Origin: Desulfobacterales bacterium
Lineage (GTDB): Bacteria > Desulfobacterota > DSM-4660 > Desulfatiglandales > JALVZP01
Length of the DNA stretch: 7,377 nt
Assembly (NCBI GenBank): GCA_027064285.1
Contig: JAMOPX010000194.1
Location: 1 to 7,377, forward strand
Direction of reading: 5' to 3'
A program made the translations under genes and the position numbers. Positions 6,693-7,377 of the stretch are shown here, in pieces. Numbering within the stretch: position 1 is the first letter of the stretch; every line of letters begins with the position of its first letter. The notes under the pieces are model-generated. The model was given only the letters and a program-made list of their open reading frames with translations, ran no database searches and had not been told where the DNA came from.

Positions 6693-7182
6693 TTTTTGTA
6701 GCCTCTATATCTTTTACGATACGGCTTCCTTTTGAAAAGGCAGCACACCTTCCGTATAGTCTTACATTCTCTTTTACCATCTCTGCGTAGTATTTAATGG
6801 CTTCCTCATCATCTTCTGGCCTTGGAGAACTTAACAGATCCTGCTTAGTAAAAGAAAGAATAATACCTCTACAACACTCTTCTAAGATAAATGAAATTTG
6901 AGATTCCCGAATGTGTGATTTTATCATCTTAAAAATCCCCGGGCCGATCCTGCTTTTTAGCAACGGATAAAATTGCCTTTCAGGCATCTTCTGCCAGCAC
7001 TCTTTTCCTTCCCGTGATATGACTTCTATACTCTTTATTTCAAGCTCCGGAGGTTCTACCAAAAGTTTTGCCTCAATCTCTTGAACATTATCCTTTAAAT
7101 AGCAGATAGACATGAGCAGACCATTATCACATTCCTCTACTCTTATATGCTTTATTCTTGAGAAACGAAGTATTTGATACAT
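6685..7182 (-). CDS. Small DUF2889-like protein, first gene of the operon, 165 aa
   Basis: No function is known. The middle of the protein (about 36-107) lines up with the N-terminal domain of the next gene product: IEAKLLV...LEIKSIE, then a GPGIFKMIKSHI helix region (80-91), then ILEECCRGI at 99-107. The ECC falls at almost the same residue number in both proteins (102-104 here, 103-105 there). That makes the two divergent paralogues or tandem members of one family, probably DUF2889. The C-terminal quarter (about 115-165) is charged and predicted helical, with no recognised motif. No signal peptide or membrane span is visible. The start ATG at 7182 has AGAGG five bases upstream and lies about 15-20 bases from the predicted transcription start, so the leader is short. 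The 8-nt overlap with the next gene suggests coupled translation. Confidence 0.75.
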   Translation of the reverse strand: MYQILRFSRIKHIRVEECDNGLLMSICYLKDNVQEIEAKLLVEPPELEIKSIEVISREGKECWQKMPERQFYPLLKSRIGPGIFKMIKSHIRESQISFILEECCRGIILSFTKQDLLSSPRPEDDEEAIKYYAEMVKENVRLYGRCAAFSKGSRIVKDIEATKNA

Positions 7183-7203
7183 CTCAGCCTCTTTTTTGCT
7201 TAA

Positions 7204-7232
7204 AAATTACGCCTTAACATCTCTTTTGTCAA
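7204..7232 (-). promoter_or_regulatory. Sigma-70-type promoter for the eight-gene operon
   Basis: Read on the minus strand, a perfect -35 box TTGACA (7232-7227) is followed by a 17-base spacer and a -10 box TAATTT (7209-7204), which matches TATAAT at 4 of 6 positions. Transcription would start near 7197, about 15 bases before the first start codon at 7182, with AGAGG in between. This is the best promoter seen in the window, and no gap further down the operon is large enough to suggest another. Confidence 0.7.
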
Positions 7233-7240
7233 TAATTGAC
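7228..7240. promoter_or_regulatory. Perfect 13-bp palindrome overlapping the -35 box, candidate operator
   Basis: GTCAAT-A-ATTGAC is a perfect inverted repeat of two 6-base arms around one central base. It covers five of the six bases of the predicted -35 box and extends upstream of it. A dimeric regulator bound here would compete with RNA polymerase. No regulator gene lies in the window, so the binding protein is unknown, and a chance palindrome in AT-rich DNA cannot be excluded. Confidence 0.35.
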
Positions 7241-7249
7241 CATCCTCAT

Positions 7250-7377
7250 GTTTGACCCTCCCACGACTAAAGCCGTGGGATTCCCGCTTCAACGAGGGAT
7301 GACTCGTAGACCTGCCCAAAAGCAGTTCCGCCGCCAGTGCCCTCTCCACGGGCGTCACTTCCCGCCAGCCCAGCGGT
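7250..7377 (-). mobile_element. Right end of an IS200/IS605-family (tnpB-type) element, continuing off the window
   Basis: From about 7258 the base composition jumps to roughly 64% GC (71 of 111 bases in 7267..7377), unlike the AT-rich operon. Positions 7259-7280 form a strong hairpin. In the minus-strand RNA it is a 9-bp stem closing on a UUUA loop, with arms UCCCACGGC and GUCGUGGGA; the one non-canonical pair is G-U there but A-C on the plus strand, which favours a minus-strand RNA. Hairpins of this sequence type at the 3' end of tnpB are familiar in IS200/IS605 elements, where they belong to the right end and the omega RNA. The exact boundary, placed near 7250, is uncertain. Confidence 0.6.
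7267..7377 (-). CDS. tnpB: TnpB-like RNA-guided nuclease, C-terminal 36 codons only (partial)
   Basis: An open frame enters from the window edge at 7377 and stops at TAG (7269-7267), inside the hairpin at 7259-7280. The visible protein starts TAGLAGSDARGEGTGGG and ends LVEAGIPRL. It is Gly-rich, low in complexity and without catalytic residues, like the disordered tail that follows the RuvC-like domain in many TnpB proteins. The call rests mainly on the hairpin and its position at the gene's 3' end, not on the peptide itself. Whether the rest of the gene is intact cannot be seen. In TnpB loci the omega RNA overlaps this part of the gene and takes its guide from the DNA just outside the element, here the operon promoter region. 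Confidence 0.45.
   Translation of the reverse strand, partial: TAGLAGSDARGEGTGGGTAFGQVYESSLVEAGIPRL

Noticed and set aside
7259..7280. Hairpin considered as a CRISPR repeat or a simple terminator.
   Set aside because: There is a single copy with no spacers, no T-run follows it on the minus strand, and its sequence with an overlapping gene end fits a tnpB right end better.

Overview
The window carries eight protein genes, all on the minus strand, so transcription runs from about position 7200 down to 164. They are packed as one apparent operon. Neighbouring genes overlap by 1, 4, 4, 8 and 61 nt or are separated by 1 and 16 nt, and the only good promoter I see lies upstream of the first gene (7204..7232). 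The coding part is AT-rich (estimated by eye near 40% GC). The content suggests a Gram-negative anaerobe, for example Thermodesulfovibrio-like Nitrospirota or a sulfate- or metal-reducing Desulfobacterota. This rests on a GT9 heptosyltransferase-type enzyme together with DUF169, DUF2889-like, COG1237 and corrinoid adenosyltransferase genes. It is inference, not a taxonomic proof.

The promoter-proximal half in transcription order is: a small DUF2889-like protein (7182..6685); a two-domain protein with a DUF2889-like N-terminus and a PHP phosphoesterase C-terminus (6692..5619); a fusion of an N-terminal DUF169 domain with a complete C-terminal dephospho-CoA kinase (5622..4180); a COG1237 metallo-beta-lactamase-fold hydrolase (4240..3266); and a corrinoid adenosyltransferase (3249..2734). 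This half concerns nucleotides, phosphoesters and cofactors (CoA, cobamide, possibly a pterin) plus three domains of unknown function.

The promoter-distal half looks like an envelope or glycolipid module: a UbiA-superfamily membrane prenyltransferase of the decaprenyl-phosphate phosphoribosyltransferase type (2732..1884), a GT9 glycosyltransferase (1887..805) and a class I SAM methyltransferase (805..164).

The operon is bounded at both ends by palindromic, IS200/IS605-like DNA. On the right (about 7250..7377) is a GC-rich (about 64%) segment with an open frame that stops inside a strong hairpin, read here as the 3' end of a tnpB gene with the right end of its element. Only 111 coding bases are visible. 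On the left (34..76) is an imperfect nested palindrome downstream of the last gene. Positions 1..163 otherwise hold nothing I can support as a gene.

The strongest candidates for something new are the DUF169-CoaE fusion, its co-transcription with a pair of DUF2889-like paralogues (one fused to PHP), and the IS end abutting a promoter whose -35 box lies in a perfect 13-bp palindrome.
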